Below are positions 1-7,738 of a stretch of 64,000 nucleotides of DNA, in pieces. Location: NCBI RefSeq assembly GCF_030263895.1, contig NZ_CP127161.1:992001-1056000 (forward strand). The letters run 5' to 3'. Numbering within the stretch: position 1 is the stretch's first letter; every line of letters starts with the position of its first letter. The translations under genes were made by a program, and so were the position numbers. The DNA is from Proteiniborus sp. MB09-C3. Lineage in GTDB: Bacteria > Bacillota > Clostridia > Tissierellales > Proteiniboraceae. The notes below the pieces were generated by a model, which did no database searches, was not told the DNA's origin, and was given only the letters and a program-made list of their open reading frames with translations.

Positions 1-24
1 CTGTAAAATATCAAATACATTCAT
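1..24 (-). CDS. tyrS: Tyrosyl-tRNA synthetase, N-terminal fragment (runs off the window)
   Basis: Only the first eight codons lie in the window; on the minus strand they read MNVFDILQ, which resembles the start of many Firmicute TyrRS proteins (MNVFD followed by a helix). A strong ribosome-binding site (AAAGGAGG) sits upstream of the ATG. The identity rests mainly on the preceding T-box leader, whose specifier codon reads UAC (tyrosine). TyrRS charges tRNA-Tyr in the cytoplasm. The rest of the protein is outside the window, so the call is an inference from leader and first residues. Confidence 0.7.
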
Positions 25-59
25 TATATTTCCTCCTTTAACTAATAATTTTAAAAATA

Positions 60-294
60 AAAAAGGGCTTTCTCGAGTCCTGTAAGGACGAGAAAACCCG
101 TGGTACCACCTTAATTTACATCAAAAGATGCCTTATAGTCATTATATCGTATGACATACGCAATACTTTCATATTGAGACTCCAGAGTGTAATTCATGCT
201 TTATGGATTGAAGGCTTTTCACCAACCAGCCTACTCTCTAATAATAACCATAAAGTACTACTAATTCCTTCATAGCCTGTAACTATATGATTTG
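60..294 (-). ncRNA. T-box riboswitch leader, tyrosine-specific
   Basis: Read on the minus strand, the segment carries a long stem I region, the T-box sequence AAGGTGGTACCACGG (98-112) and a terminator hairpin ending in a T-run (61-99), directly before the tyrS start. The likely specifier is UAC at 189-191, in the context GAAUUACAC. T-boxes sense uncharged tRNA by codon-anticodon pairing and by contact of the tRNA CCA end with the T-box bulge, letting transcription continue when the amino acid is short. The T-box motif and terminator are directly visible; the specifier was placed by position in stem I. Confidence 0.92.
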
Positions 295-300
295 AAGTAT

Positions 301-329
301 ATGATAATTCTTTTTTTACTGATTGTCAA
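301..329 (-). promoter_or_regulatory. Sigma-A promoter of the T-box/tyrS transcript
   Basis: On the minus strand, TTGACA (324-329) and TATCAT (301-306) are separated by 17 bp. Transcription would start near 294, just before stem I of the T-box. Confidence 0.75.
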
Positions 330-338
330 GAGTATTAT

Positions 339-368
339 TAAAAAAGAATCCTTAAATCTAAGGATTCT
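339..368 (-). terminator. Rho-independent terminator after the superoxide reductase gene
   Basis: The inverted repeat AGAATCCTTA / TAAGGATTCT with a 4-nt loop is followed, on the minus strand, by a six-T run. It lies 15 bp past the stop of the gene at 384-758. Confidence 0.85.
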
Positions 369-383
369 CTCTTTAAATCTCTA

Positions 384-758
384 TTATTCAATAACTAGAT
401 TAGCAGAATTTTCCCACAAGCCATGAATATTACAATAGCTCATAGTATGAACAGTACCTGATTTACCAGCTCTCATTTTAGTAACTACTACAGGCTCATT
501 AAATACTTCTCCTTCACCATGAGCAGAAAAGTTAAAACTACCTACTTCTATAGGGAATTTTGCGCCTTCAGGATGGAAAAATACCTTTATCCAAGAAATA
601 TGATGCTCAAGAGTATTAGGATGACTAATTTCTTCACCTACTAAAACCTTGATTTCTATTTCTTCTCCTGCCTTTACCTTCTCAGGAATATGTATTACTG
701 GAACGTGTTTTTCACCTTTCCAATCTCCAGATTGTAAAAATTTACCTAAGCTTTGCAT
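384..758 (-). CDS. Superoxide reductase (class II, neelaredoxin type)
   Basis: The 124-residue protein is the length of a one-iron superoxide reductase without the N-terminal desulforedoxin domain. It reduces superoxide to hydrogen peroxide without releasing oxygen, a usual defence in strict anaerobes. The expected Fe(His)4Cys ligands are visible: His18 in EKHVP (with the conserved Glu16 and Lys17 of the active-site loop), His46 and His52 in HPNTLEHH, and Cys109 with His112 in YCNIHGLW. The start follows a clear AGGAGG site with 7-8 nt spacing. It appears monocistronic, with its own terminator. No rubredoxin or other electron donor gene is adjacent. Confidence 0.93.
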   Translation of the reverse strand: MQSLGKFLQSGDWKGEKHVPVIHIPEKVKAGEEIEIKVLVGEEISHPNTLEHHISWIKVFFHPEGAKFPIEVGSFNFSAHGEGEVFNEPVVVTKMRAGKSGTVHTMSYCNIHGLWENSANLVIE

Positions 759-1167
759 ATACTTACCTCCTAATTATTATAATGTATTCATAAACTAAGA
801 CTTGGTTCAAAGGGAATTTTATTTTCCTCTGAACCCAAAGTCGTGTTATCCAAGAACTATGCAATTCTCATCTTTCATTTAGGAAAGTGAAAGATGAAAA
901 ATTGTAAGATATGGGATAAAAATAAAAACTTTATTGACTCATAGTATTACCTTTTTAAATGCAAATTAGTTGAAAGTTATTAACGTCTATCTAATAGATA
1001 TTATCTGTACACTAACAATATACCCAGCTATTTTTAGATGAAACAAAAAAATAAAAATGTTAAGTAAAGGCTATAAGTGTATCGACAAATAAATTTATGT
1101 TATAATATAAACTAAAATTACTATAACAGCTGGCACAACAGATTAATTAGTAAAGGTGGCCTATTAA
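759..1167. other. Intergenic region with an unexplained hairpin
   Basis: No gene is apparent. It separates the minus-strand reductase from the plus-strand histidine kinase and should hold both promoters. A perfect 10-bp inverted repeat, TCATCTTTCA (868-877) and TGAAAGATGA (888-897), extends with flanking CAATT/AATTG to 862-904; it has no T-run on either side. A weak promoter candidate for the kinase is TCGACA (1082) with TATAAA (1106), 18 bp apart. Confidence 0.5.
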
Positions 1168-3138
1168 TTGAAAATTAAAGCGGCGATTTTCTTACTGATA
1201 ATATTCTTATCCTTTAGTTTAGTTTCCTATTGTACAGATGCTGAGAAGCTTTTAATAATTGGTGGAGAAGCCAATTATCCTCCATTTGAATTTGTAGACG
1301 ACGATGGTGAATACAGAGGATTTAATGTGGATTTGATGAAGGCTCTTTCATTGGAAATGGGAGTGGAAATAAAGCTAGTGCCAATGGACTGGGTAGATGC
1401 GCATATTTCTTTGCAAAATGGGAGCATAGATGCAATACAGGGCATGAACTATAATGAAGCTAGACGAACTCTGTACGATTTTTCTGATGAGTATTTAATA
1501 AATTCTCTTGCTTGTTTTGTAAGAGAAGATGAATCTCAAATATTTGGAATTGATAATCTAAAAGGACATAGGGTTGCTGTTCAAAGAAGCGATTTTGCAG
1601 CATATGCTCTTGCTGATATTGGAGAAATAGAAGTTGTATTTTTTTCGGATTTGAATGAAGCGTTTAAAACTCTTTTAAATAGAGAAGTCGATGCAGTTCT
1701 GGGAAACAAATTAACTGGGCAATACATACTCCGAAACAATAAAGATATAAAGAGTATCAAGATTGTAGGTAATGAGATCAATTTTACATTCTATGGAATG
1801 GCTTTTAAGAAAGGTAACGATGAGCTGGTTGGTGAATTTAATAGGGCTCTAAAAAGCTTAAAAAAACAAGGCACATACAATAAAATATATGAAAAATGGT
1901 TTGGAGAAGATTTAAATCCAATTTGGAAATATACCAGATATATAGTCGGTACAATTTCTGTTATTGCATTTATAGTATTTCTAATTGTTGTTCTATTTAT
2001 TAAAATTAATAATGCATTAAAAAAAGAGGTAGAGCAAAGAACTCTTGAACTCACTGTAGCGAACTCACAATTAAAACGAAATCAGCAGATTATTAAAGAA
2101 AGTAATAAATATAAAGAACAAATATTAAATGGAATTGGTAATGGACTAATAACATTTGATAATAGGGGAGTTATTACAACAATAAATAAGAGCTGTGAGA
2201 ATCTATTGAATATAGAGGAAAAGGATTTCATAGGCAAACATATTGATAAGACAGACCTTAATAAATATTTTGATATTGATAAGATAAAGGACTGTTTAAA
2301 ATCAGAAAGACATTTTAACTATCAGGAAAAGAGACTTTTATTAAATAATAAAGAAATAACTATATCATATATTTTAAGACCTTTATTTAATTTGAACAAT
2401 GAAAATATTGGGGCTGTAATGACATTCAACGATATAACAGAGCTTAATGTTCTTAGGAAAAGGCTTGCAGAAAATGATAAAATGAATTCATTAGGTATTG
2501 TTGTATCAGGAATATCGCATGAAATAAGAAATCCGCTTACAACGATAAAGACATATATTGATCTTCTGCCACTTAAGTATGACAATAGGGAGTTTAGAGA
2601 AAAGATAACCACACAGGTACCTATAGAGATATCTAGACTCAATGACTTGCTTTCTGACTTGATAAACTTTTCTAAACCCAAAAAGCTTAAGAAAGAAAAA
2701 TTTGATTTAGTTCAGCTAGTGAACCATGTAATAGATATTTTTGCTGTTGAGATGAGGAAAAAGCAAATAAGCTTTAACTATCTAGACGAAGCAGAAAAGT
2801 TTTTATATGCAGATAAGCAACAAATTATGCAAATAATAATTAATATTCTACTTAACAGTATAGATGCTATTGAGGAGAATGGGAGTATATCTATTGGTAT
2901 AGATGACTCTCAAGGAGATATCATTGTGAGTATATTAGATGATGGACCTGGTATTAGGGAGGAAGACCTAAATAATCTGTTTGATCCTTTCTTTACTACA
3001 AAGCATTATGGGACAGGCTTAGGTTTAGCCATAAGCTATCAATATGCTAAGGATAATAATGCAAGCATTAGTATTACCAGTAAGCATGGTGAATGGACAA
3101 AGGTAAAATTAATCTTTTCTTTACAGGATAACATCTAA
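1168..3138 (+). CDS. Sensor histidine kinase with periplasmic binding-protein (SBP_bac_3) sensor domain
   Basis: This 656-residue membrane kinase starts at TTG behind AAAGGTGG. Residues 1-22 form a signal sequence. About 27-245 match the family-3 solute-binding fold (PPFEFVDDDGEYRGFNVDL is its typical opening). A transmembrane helix lies near 257-280, followed by a PAS domain (about 310-420), a HisKA domain with SHEIRNP (phospho-acceptor His451) and an ATPase domain with DDGPGI and GTGLGLA. The kinase therefore binds a small ligand outside the cell directly. The response regulator starts 17 bp downstream, and a sigma-54 promoter and TRAP transporter follow, so the ligand is probably the TRAP substrate or a relative (inference). 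Confidence 0.93.
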   Translation: MKIKAAIFLLIIFLSFSLVSYCTDAEKLLIIGGEANYPPFEFVDDDGEYRGFNVDLMKALSLEMGVEIKLVPMDWVDAHISLQNGSIDAIQGMNYNEARRTLYDFSDEYLINSLACFVREDESQIFGIDNLKGHRVAVQRSDFAAYALADIGEIEVVFFSDLNEAFKTLLNREVDAVLGNKLTGQYILRNNKDIKSIKIVGNEINFTFYGMAFKKGNDELVGEFNRALKSLKKQGTYNKIYEKWFGEDLNPIWKYTRYIVGTISVIAFIVFLIVVLFIKINNALKKEVEQRTLELTVANSQLKRNQQIIKESNKYKEQILNGIGNGLITFDNRGVITTINKSCENLLNIEEKDFIGKHIDKTDLNKYFDIDKIKDCLKSERHFNYQEKRLLLNNKEITISYILRPLFNLNNENIGAVMTFNDITELNVLRKRLAENDKMNSLGIVVSGISHEIRNPLTTIKTYIDLLPLKYDNREFREKITTQVPIEISRLNDLLSDLINFSKPKKLKKEKFDLVQLVNHVIDIFAVEMRKKQISFNYLDEAEKFLYADKQQIMQIIINILLNSIDAIEENGSISIGIDDSQGDIIVSILDDGPGIREEDLNNLFDPFFTTKHYGTGLGLAISYQYAKDNNASISITSKHGEWTKVKLIFSLQDNI

Positions 3139-3155
3139 GGAAGGAGAGAATCATT

Positions 3156-4505
3156 GTGGAAAAGATATTAATTCTAGATGATGAAAAGCATATTTGTGAT
3201 TCTTTAGAGTTTGCTCTTGAAGACAATTATAATGTATATACTTCCCAAAGTGTTGAGCAGGCCATGGAAATACTAAGCAGTGAGGACATCAGCGTAGTTT
3301 TATTAGATTTAAAAATAGGAAAGTACGATGGAATACAAGTATTAAGGGATATAAAGAATAATAGAAGTGAGGTACAAGTTATTGTAATCACTGCATTTGG
3401 TACTATTCAATCGTCTATCAATGCAATAAAAGAAGGAGCATTTCATTATCTAACCAAGCCTTTAGATATGGAGGAACTATATCTATATATTGAAAAGGCA
3501 ATTGACTATAAAAAGCTAAATTTCTCACTTAACAATCTAAAAAAGATAGTAAATGAAAGATATAGCTTTAAGGAAATAGTAGGGAGTTCAGAAAAATTAA
3601 AATTAATGCTTAAAAGAGTTGAAAAGGTAATTGATATTGATTCAACTGTCCTAATAATTGGCGAAAGTGGGACTGGGAAGGACTTAATAGCTAAAGCACT
3701 GCATTTTCAAAGTAATAGGAAGGACGGAAATTTTATAGTAGTAAATTGTGCTGCAATACCTGCCAACTTACTTGAAAGTGAATTATTTGGATACGAAAGA
3801 GGAGCATTTACAGGGGCAGATAAGAAGAAAGTAGGTAAGATACAGCTTGCCCATAATGGTACACTGTTTTTAGATGAAATTGCAGAAATGGATTTGCAGC
3901 TTCAGGCCAAGATATTGAGAACCGTTGAAGACATGGTGGTTACGCCATTAGGAGGCAATACACCTACTAAAATCAATGTAAGAATAGTGGCTGCTACGAA
4001 CAAGAACCTAGAAGAAGAGGTTAAGAAGGGAAATTTCAGAGAGGATTTGTTTTATAGACTTAATGTCATAAAAATAGAAGTTCCTCCACTGAGAGAGCGT
4101 AAAGATGATGTACCTATTTTACTCAGCTATTTTTTAGATAAATACAATAAAAAGCTAAAGAAGGACATTGATGGATTTAGTGAAGAGGCCATACGGATTC
4201 TAAAGGAGTATAGTTTTCCTGGTAATGTGAGAGAGCTTGAGAATTTAGTTGAGATGCTAGTAGCCTTATCAGATAAAAATATTATTATGAGAGAAGATTT
4301 ACCAAAAAGGTATTTCTATAATAGGGATCAAGGTATTGATGAAAATCATATTTGCATTAAGGTGGGAACTAGCTTAAAGGACATTGAAAAAGAAGTCATA
4401 CTAAAAACCTTGGAGCATTATAATGGAAATCGACAAATTACAGCAGAGAGCTTGCAAATAAGTATCCGTAATCTTCAATATAAAATTAAGGAATATCAAA
4501 TTTAA
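3156..4505 (+). CDS. NtrC-family sigma-54 response regulator
   Basis: The 449-residue protein has three domains: a receiver with phospho-acceptor Asp51, an AAA+ sigma-54 activator domain with Walker A GESGTGKD and the sigma-54 contact loop GAFTGA, and a C-terminal Fis-type helix-turn-helix. It starts at GTG behind GGAAGGAGAG. It is the partner of the kinase at 1168 by adjacency. The first gene downstream has a near-consensus -24/-12 promoter, so this regulator very likely activates the TRAP operon, as DctD does for dicarboxylate transport in proteobacteria. The direct target is inferred from position. Confidence 0.95.
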   Translation: MEKILILDDEKHICDSLEFALEDNYNVYTSQSVEQAMEILSSEDISVVLLDLKIGKYDGIQVLRDIKNNRSEVQVIVITAFGTIQSSINAIKEGAFHYLTKPLDMEELYLYIEKAIDYKKLNFSLNNLKKIVNERYSFKEIVGSSEKLKLMLKRVEKVIDIDSTVLIIGESGTGKDLIAKALHFQSNRKDGNFIVVNCAAIPANLLESELFGYERGAFTGADKKKVGKIQLAHNGTLFLDEIAEMDLQLQAKILRTVEDMVVTPLGGNTPTKINVRIVAATNKNLEEEVKKGNFREDLFYRLNVIKIEVPPLRERKDDVPILLSYFLDKYNKKLKKDIDGFSEEAIRILKEYSFPGNVRELENLVEMLVALSDKNIIMREDLPKRYFYNRDQGIDENHICIKVGTSLKDIEKEVILKTLEHYNGNRQITAESLQISIRNLQYKIKEYQI

Positions 4506-4510
4506 AATGA

Positions 4511-4562
4511 AAGCCTCCTGCAAAAATTGCACTTTAGTGCAAAATATGCAGGGAGCTTTTTT
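4511..4562 (+). terminator. Terminator after the response regulator, with a nested palindrome
   Basis: The outer arms (AAGCCTCCTGCA and TGCAGGGAGCTT) form an imperfect stem followed by a T-run. Inside lies a second perfect palindrome, TTGCAC-TTTA-GTGCAA (4527-4542). Its centre is about 80 bp upstream of the -24 element, a normal distance for an activator site, so this DNA may serve both as terminator and as upstream activating sequence. Confidence 0.75.
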
Positions 4563-4612
4563 AATTTATATTACAAAAGTGGTTACTTTCAATGAAATTA
4601 TTAGGCCATGCT

Positions 4613-4628
4613 TGGCATAACTATTGCA
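4613..4628 (+). promoter_or_regulatory. Sigma-54 (-24/-12) promoter of the TRAP transporter operon
   Basis: TTGGCAT and TTGCA are placed so that GG (4614-4615) and GC (4626-4627) are exactly 10 bp apart, the invariant spacing of sigma-54 promoters. It lies between the NtrC-type regulator and dctP. Confidence 0.87.
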
Positions 4629-4641
4629 ATATTATATATGG

Positions 4642-4656
4642 ATTGCACTTAGCAAT
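4642..4656 (+). promoter_or_regulatory. Palindrome near the transcription start of the TRAP operon
   Basis: ATTGC-ACTTA-GCAAT is a perfect inverted repeat sharing the core ATTGCACTT with the palindrome at 4527-4542. It may be a second, lower-affinity site for the regulator; that is an inference from the shared core. Confidence 0.4.
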
Positions 4657-4686
4657 TAAATTAGATACCAGTAGGGGGTAATATTA

Positions 4687-5721
4687 ATGTTAAAGCTTAA
4701 GAAAACATCGTTATTATTAGTTTTAATGCTGTTACTAAGTGTAATAGCCATTGGTTGCAGCAATGATAGTGAAGGAACAGATGCAGATACTACAGATAAA
4801 GTAATTGAAATTTCTTATGGACATGGATTTATGCCTGATACTCCTCATCATAAATCAGCTATTAAGTTTAAAGAAGAAGTTGAAAAAGCAACAAATGGCA
4901 AGGTCAAGGTAAACGTATTCCCGTCAGGTCAATTAGGAAGTGCAAGAGAGATGTTTGAAGGATTACAGATGGGAACACAAGAGATAGCACTTGTACCTAC
5001 AGCTAGAATAAGTGGTTTTGCTCCTGAGCTTCAACTGTTTGATCTTCCGTTTTTATTTCCAGATAGAGAAACAGGGTACAAGATAATGGATGGAGAAGTA
5101 GGAACTGAATTACTTGATAAATTAGCACAGCAAAATGTCAAAGGCGTAGCATTTTATGAAGATGGGTACAAGCATTTTACTGCTAATAAAGCTATAGCTA
5201 ATGTAAACGATTTCAAAGGCGTTAAATTCAGAACCATGGAAAGTCCAATTATCATAAGTCAATTCAAGGCATTAGGTGCTGTACCTGTACCAATAGACTT
5301 TGGGGAATTGTATAATTCATTGCAATTAGGTGTTGTACAAGGACAAGAAAACCCACTAGTTACAATAGAAAGCAATAAATTTTATGAGGTTCAAAGCCAC
5401 TTAACACTTAGTGAACATGCATATTTGGCCCATGTACTAATATTCAGTAACGATTGGTACAATAAATTACCTGAAGATATTCAAAAAATTCTTTATGAAA
5501 AAGGCAGAGAAATAGCGCAATGGCAGAGACAAGCAGTTCAAGATGAAGAAGTGAAATATATACAAACAATTAAAGAGGCTGGCACTACTATAATTGAATT
5601 AACAGATGAGCAAAAAAATGATTTAAAGGAAGCAACTAAATCAGTTCATCAAGAATATTCTAAACAATTTGGAAGTGAGATTTTAGAAAAGACATATGCT
5701 GAAATAGAAAAATATCAATAG
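4687..5721 (+). CDS. dctP: TRAP transporter solute-binding lipoprotein (DctP family)
   Basis: The 344-residue protein opens with a lipoprotein signal (hydrophobic segment then AIGC, Cys24 as the lipidated residue). It is a DctP-family binding protein: the region around GVKFRTMESP carries the conserved arginine that binds the substrate carboxylate, and GVVQGQENPL is a family hallmark. It delivers an organic acid to the membrane subunits encoded next. The gene is first in the operon behind a sigma-54 promoter and is separated from dctQ by two hairpins, which could keep its expression above that of the permeases. The exact substrate cannot be read from sequence; DctP proteins bind C4-dicarboxylates, other carboxylates and some sugars acids. 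Confidence 0.95.
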   Translation: MLKLKKTSLLLVLMLLLSVIAIGCSNDSEGTDADTTDKVIEISYGHGFMPDTPHHKSAIKFKEEVEKATNGKVKVNVFPSGQLGSAREMFEGLQMGTQEIALVPTARISGFAPELQLFDLPFLFPDRETGYKIMDGEVGTELLDKLAQQNVKGVAFYEDGYKHFTANKAIANVNDFKGVKFRTMESPIIISQFKALGAVPVPIDFGELYNSLQLGVVQGQENPLVTIESNKFYEVQSHLTLSEHAYLAHVLIFSNDWYNKLPEDIQKILYEKGREIAQWQRQAVQDEEVKYIQTIKEAGTTIIELTDEQKNDLKEATKSVHQEYSKQFGSEILEKTYAEIEKYQ

Positions 5722-5726
5722 TTTTC

Positions 5727-5770
5727 CAACAAAAGCTTGTATTAAGGCCTTAACAAGGTAGCTTTTGTTG
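5727..5770 (+). repeat. Intercistronic hairpin between dctP and dctQ
   Basis: CAACAAAAGCT (5727-5737) and AGCTTTTGTTG (5760-5770) form a perfect 11-bp stem just after the dctP stop. No strong T-run follows, so it is more likely an RNA-stabilising or partial-termination element than a full terminator. Confidence 0.6.
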
Positions 5771-5781
5771 AAATTTATGAC

Positions 5782-5842
5782 GGAAAGTTCTTTAAATAAA
5801 AAGTAACAGAATAGAACTTTCCTATTCTTTATAAAAAATAGG
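5782..5842 (+). repeat. Second dctP-dctQ hairpin, with a possible stem over the dctQ ribosome-binding site
   Basis: GGAAAGTTCT (5782-5791) pairs with AGAACTTTCC (5813-5822). Next to it, CCTATT (5821-5826) can pair with AATAGG (5837-5842), which overlaps the AGGAGG site of dctQ. The two stems share bases and would compete, suggesting translational tuning of dctQ. Confidence 0.45.
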
Positions 5843-5850
5843 AGGAAAAG

Positions 5851-6327
5851 ATGAAATCAGCTAATAAAGTACTATCAAAAATTGAACAGTATTTTATCGC
5901 AATATTATTGTTAATTGTTGCAGTTATTTTGTTCATCAATGTAGTTCTCAGATTTTTTGGTACTTCAATGCTCTGGGCTGAAGAACTTGCACGCTATGCC
6001 ATAGTATGGATAACCTTTGTTGGTGCCAGTGTATGTGTATACAAAGGTGCCCATATAGGTGTTGATGTAATAATGAATATATTAGGGGAAAAGCCAAAGA
6101 AAATACTGTCTTTAATATTAGCATTATTTTCACTTATATTTAGTGTTGTTTTCACATATTTTTCATTTAAGATTACAATGAATGTTCATAATACAAATCA
6201 AATTAGTTCTACAATGGGAATTCCCATGTCAATTGTGTATGCAGCTATGCCTGTAGGAGGAATTCTTATGTCAATAAGATATATTCAAGAGTTTATTTCC
6301 TTGATTAAGGTAGGTGAAAATAAATGA
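5851..6327 (+). CDS. dctQ: TRAP transporter small permease subunit (DctQ family)
   Basis: The 158-residue protein has four predicted transmembrane helices and typical DctQ features, including the WAEELARY segment after the second helix. It forms the membrane complex with DctM. The start follows AGGAGG. Its stop codon overlaps the dctM start by 4 bp, indicating translational coupling. Confidence 0.95.
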   Translation: MKSANKVLSKIEQYFIAILLLIVAVILFINVVLRFFGTSMLWAEELARYAIVWITFVGASVCVYKGAHIGVDVIMNILGEKPKKILSLILALFSLIFSVVFTYFSFKITMNVHNTNQISSTMGIPMSIVYAAMPVGGILMSIRYIQEFISLIKVGENK

Positions 6328-7598
6328 TAGGTGTTTTATTTATTTTATTATTTGTATTTTTACTAAGTGCTATGCCAGTATTTATTGCAATGTCTTCAGC
6401 CAGTGTTCTTTCATTATCGCTTTTTTCACCTATACCTTTAGAGGTAGTTGCACAAAGAATGTTCTCAGGAATTGACAAGTTCTCTCTAATGGCAGTTCCC
6501 TTTTTTATACTTGCTGCCAATATAATGAAGGGCGGTGGCATGTCTAAACGCATAATCAATGTTGCAGATAAGCTAGTAGGACACTTGAGCGGTGGTCTAG
6601 CAATGGCAACTGTTATATCCTGTATGTTTTTCGGAGCACTATCAGGTTCAAGTCCTGCAACAGTAATAGCAATAGGAGGACTTTTACTACCTGAACTGCT
6701 AAATGCAAATTATGGAGAGAAATTTTCCCTTGGTTTGATAACAGCTACCCCTGCAGTTGCAGTTATTATTCCACCTAGTATTGGGATGATTATATACGGA
6801 ACTGTTACTGGAGTATCAATTGGAGATTTATTTATAGGCGGAGTTGGACCTGGACTGGTATGGGGGCTTATTACTATAGCATATTGTTACTTTTATGCAA
6901 AGAAACATAAAGTGCCGGTGAAAAAAAGAGCCTCATTTAAAGAACTAATGACAGCCATAAAAGATGCTGGATGGGCTTTAGGTGTTCCAATAATAATTAT
7001 TGGAGGAATATATGGAGGTATTTTTACTCCTACAGAATCCTCAGTTGTTGCAGCAATTTATGCTATAATTGTTTCACTGTTTATTTATAAGGAATTGAGT
7101 TTTAAAGAACTGATGAATGAAACAATTGATTCTGCTGTTGGAACTGCTCAAATTATGGTATTGCTAGCTGCTGCTTCAATATTCTCATGGATATTGACAA
7201 GACAACAGGTTCCTCAGGTTCTTGCAGCGGGATTAATGGGAATAACCAATTCTAAGATTTCAATACTGCTTATGATTAATATTATTCTTATAATTGCTGG
7301 AATGTTTATAGATGCAGCATCAATACAAACAATTTTATCACCATTGTTTTTACCAGTGGCTATAAATTATGGAATAGACCCTGTTCACCTAGGCATTATA
7401 ATGGTTGTTAATGGAGCTATAGGTATGTCTACACCTCCATTTGGACTTAACTTATTCGTATCTTCAGGGGTTGCAAAAAAACCTCTTGGTACCATTATCA
7501 AGGGCACCATGCCTTTTATATTGCTGTCTTTAATTGCCATGGCCATTGTAACATATGTGCCTCAGGTTACAATGTTTCTTGTCAATGCAATGAAGTAA
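6324..7598 (+). CDS. dctM: TRAP transporter large permease subunit (DctM family)
   Basis: The 424-residue, very hydrophobic protein has about 12 helices with the paired glycine/proline-rich motifs of DctM: GALSGSSPATVIAIG in the first half and MSTPPFGLNLF in the second. DctM is the ion-coupled translocation channel that moves substrate released by DctP. It overlaps dctQ by 4 bp and is followed by a terminator, closing the dctPQM operon. Confidence 0.96.
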   Translation: MIGVLFILLFVFLLSAMPVFIAMSSASVLSLSLFSPIPLEVVAQRMFSGIDKFSLMAVPFFILAANIMKGGGMSKRIINVADKLVGHLSGGLAMATVISCMFFGALSGSSPATVIAIGGLLLPELLNANYGEKFSLGLITATPAVAVIIPPSIGMIIYGTVTGVSIGDLFIGGVGPGLVWGLITIAYCYFYAKKHKVPVKKRASFKELMTAIKDAGWALGVPIIIIGGIYGGIFTPTESSVVAAIYAIIVSLFIYKELSFKELMNETIDSAVGTAQIMVLLAAASIFSWILTRQQVPQVLAAGLMGITNSKISILLMINIILIIAGMFIDAASIQTILSPLFLPVAINYGIDPVHLGIIMVVNGAIGMSTPPFGLNLFVSSGVAKKPLGTIIKGTMPFILLSLIAMAIVTYVPQVTMFLVNAMK

Positions 7599-7606
7599 AT
7601 AACTTT

Positions 7607-7630
7607 GGGAGACAGTTATCTGTCTCCTTT
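7607..7630 (+). terminator. Terminator of the dctPQM operon
   Basis: GGAGACAG-TTAT-CTGTCTCC followed by TTTCC: a perfect 8-bp stem with a short T-run directly after dctM. Confidence 0.7.
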
Positions 7631-7738
7631 CCACATTATTCCTAAAATAAAAATTCTCCGCATAACAAATATTAAAGTTAGCAAAATGTATTTCATTTTG
7701 GTAAAATATAAATGAAGACATGATATAGGAGAGATAAA

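Noticed and set aside
1121-1150. TGGCAC before the histidine kinase as a sigma-54 promoter
   Set aside because: There is no GC at the required 10-bp distance from GG, so the -12 element is absent.
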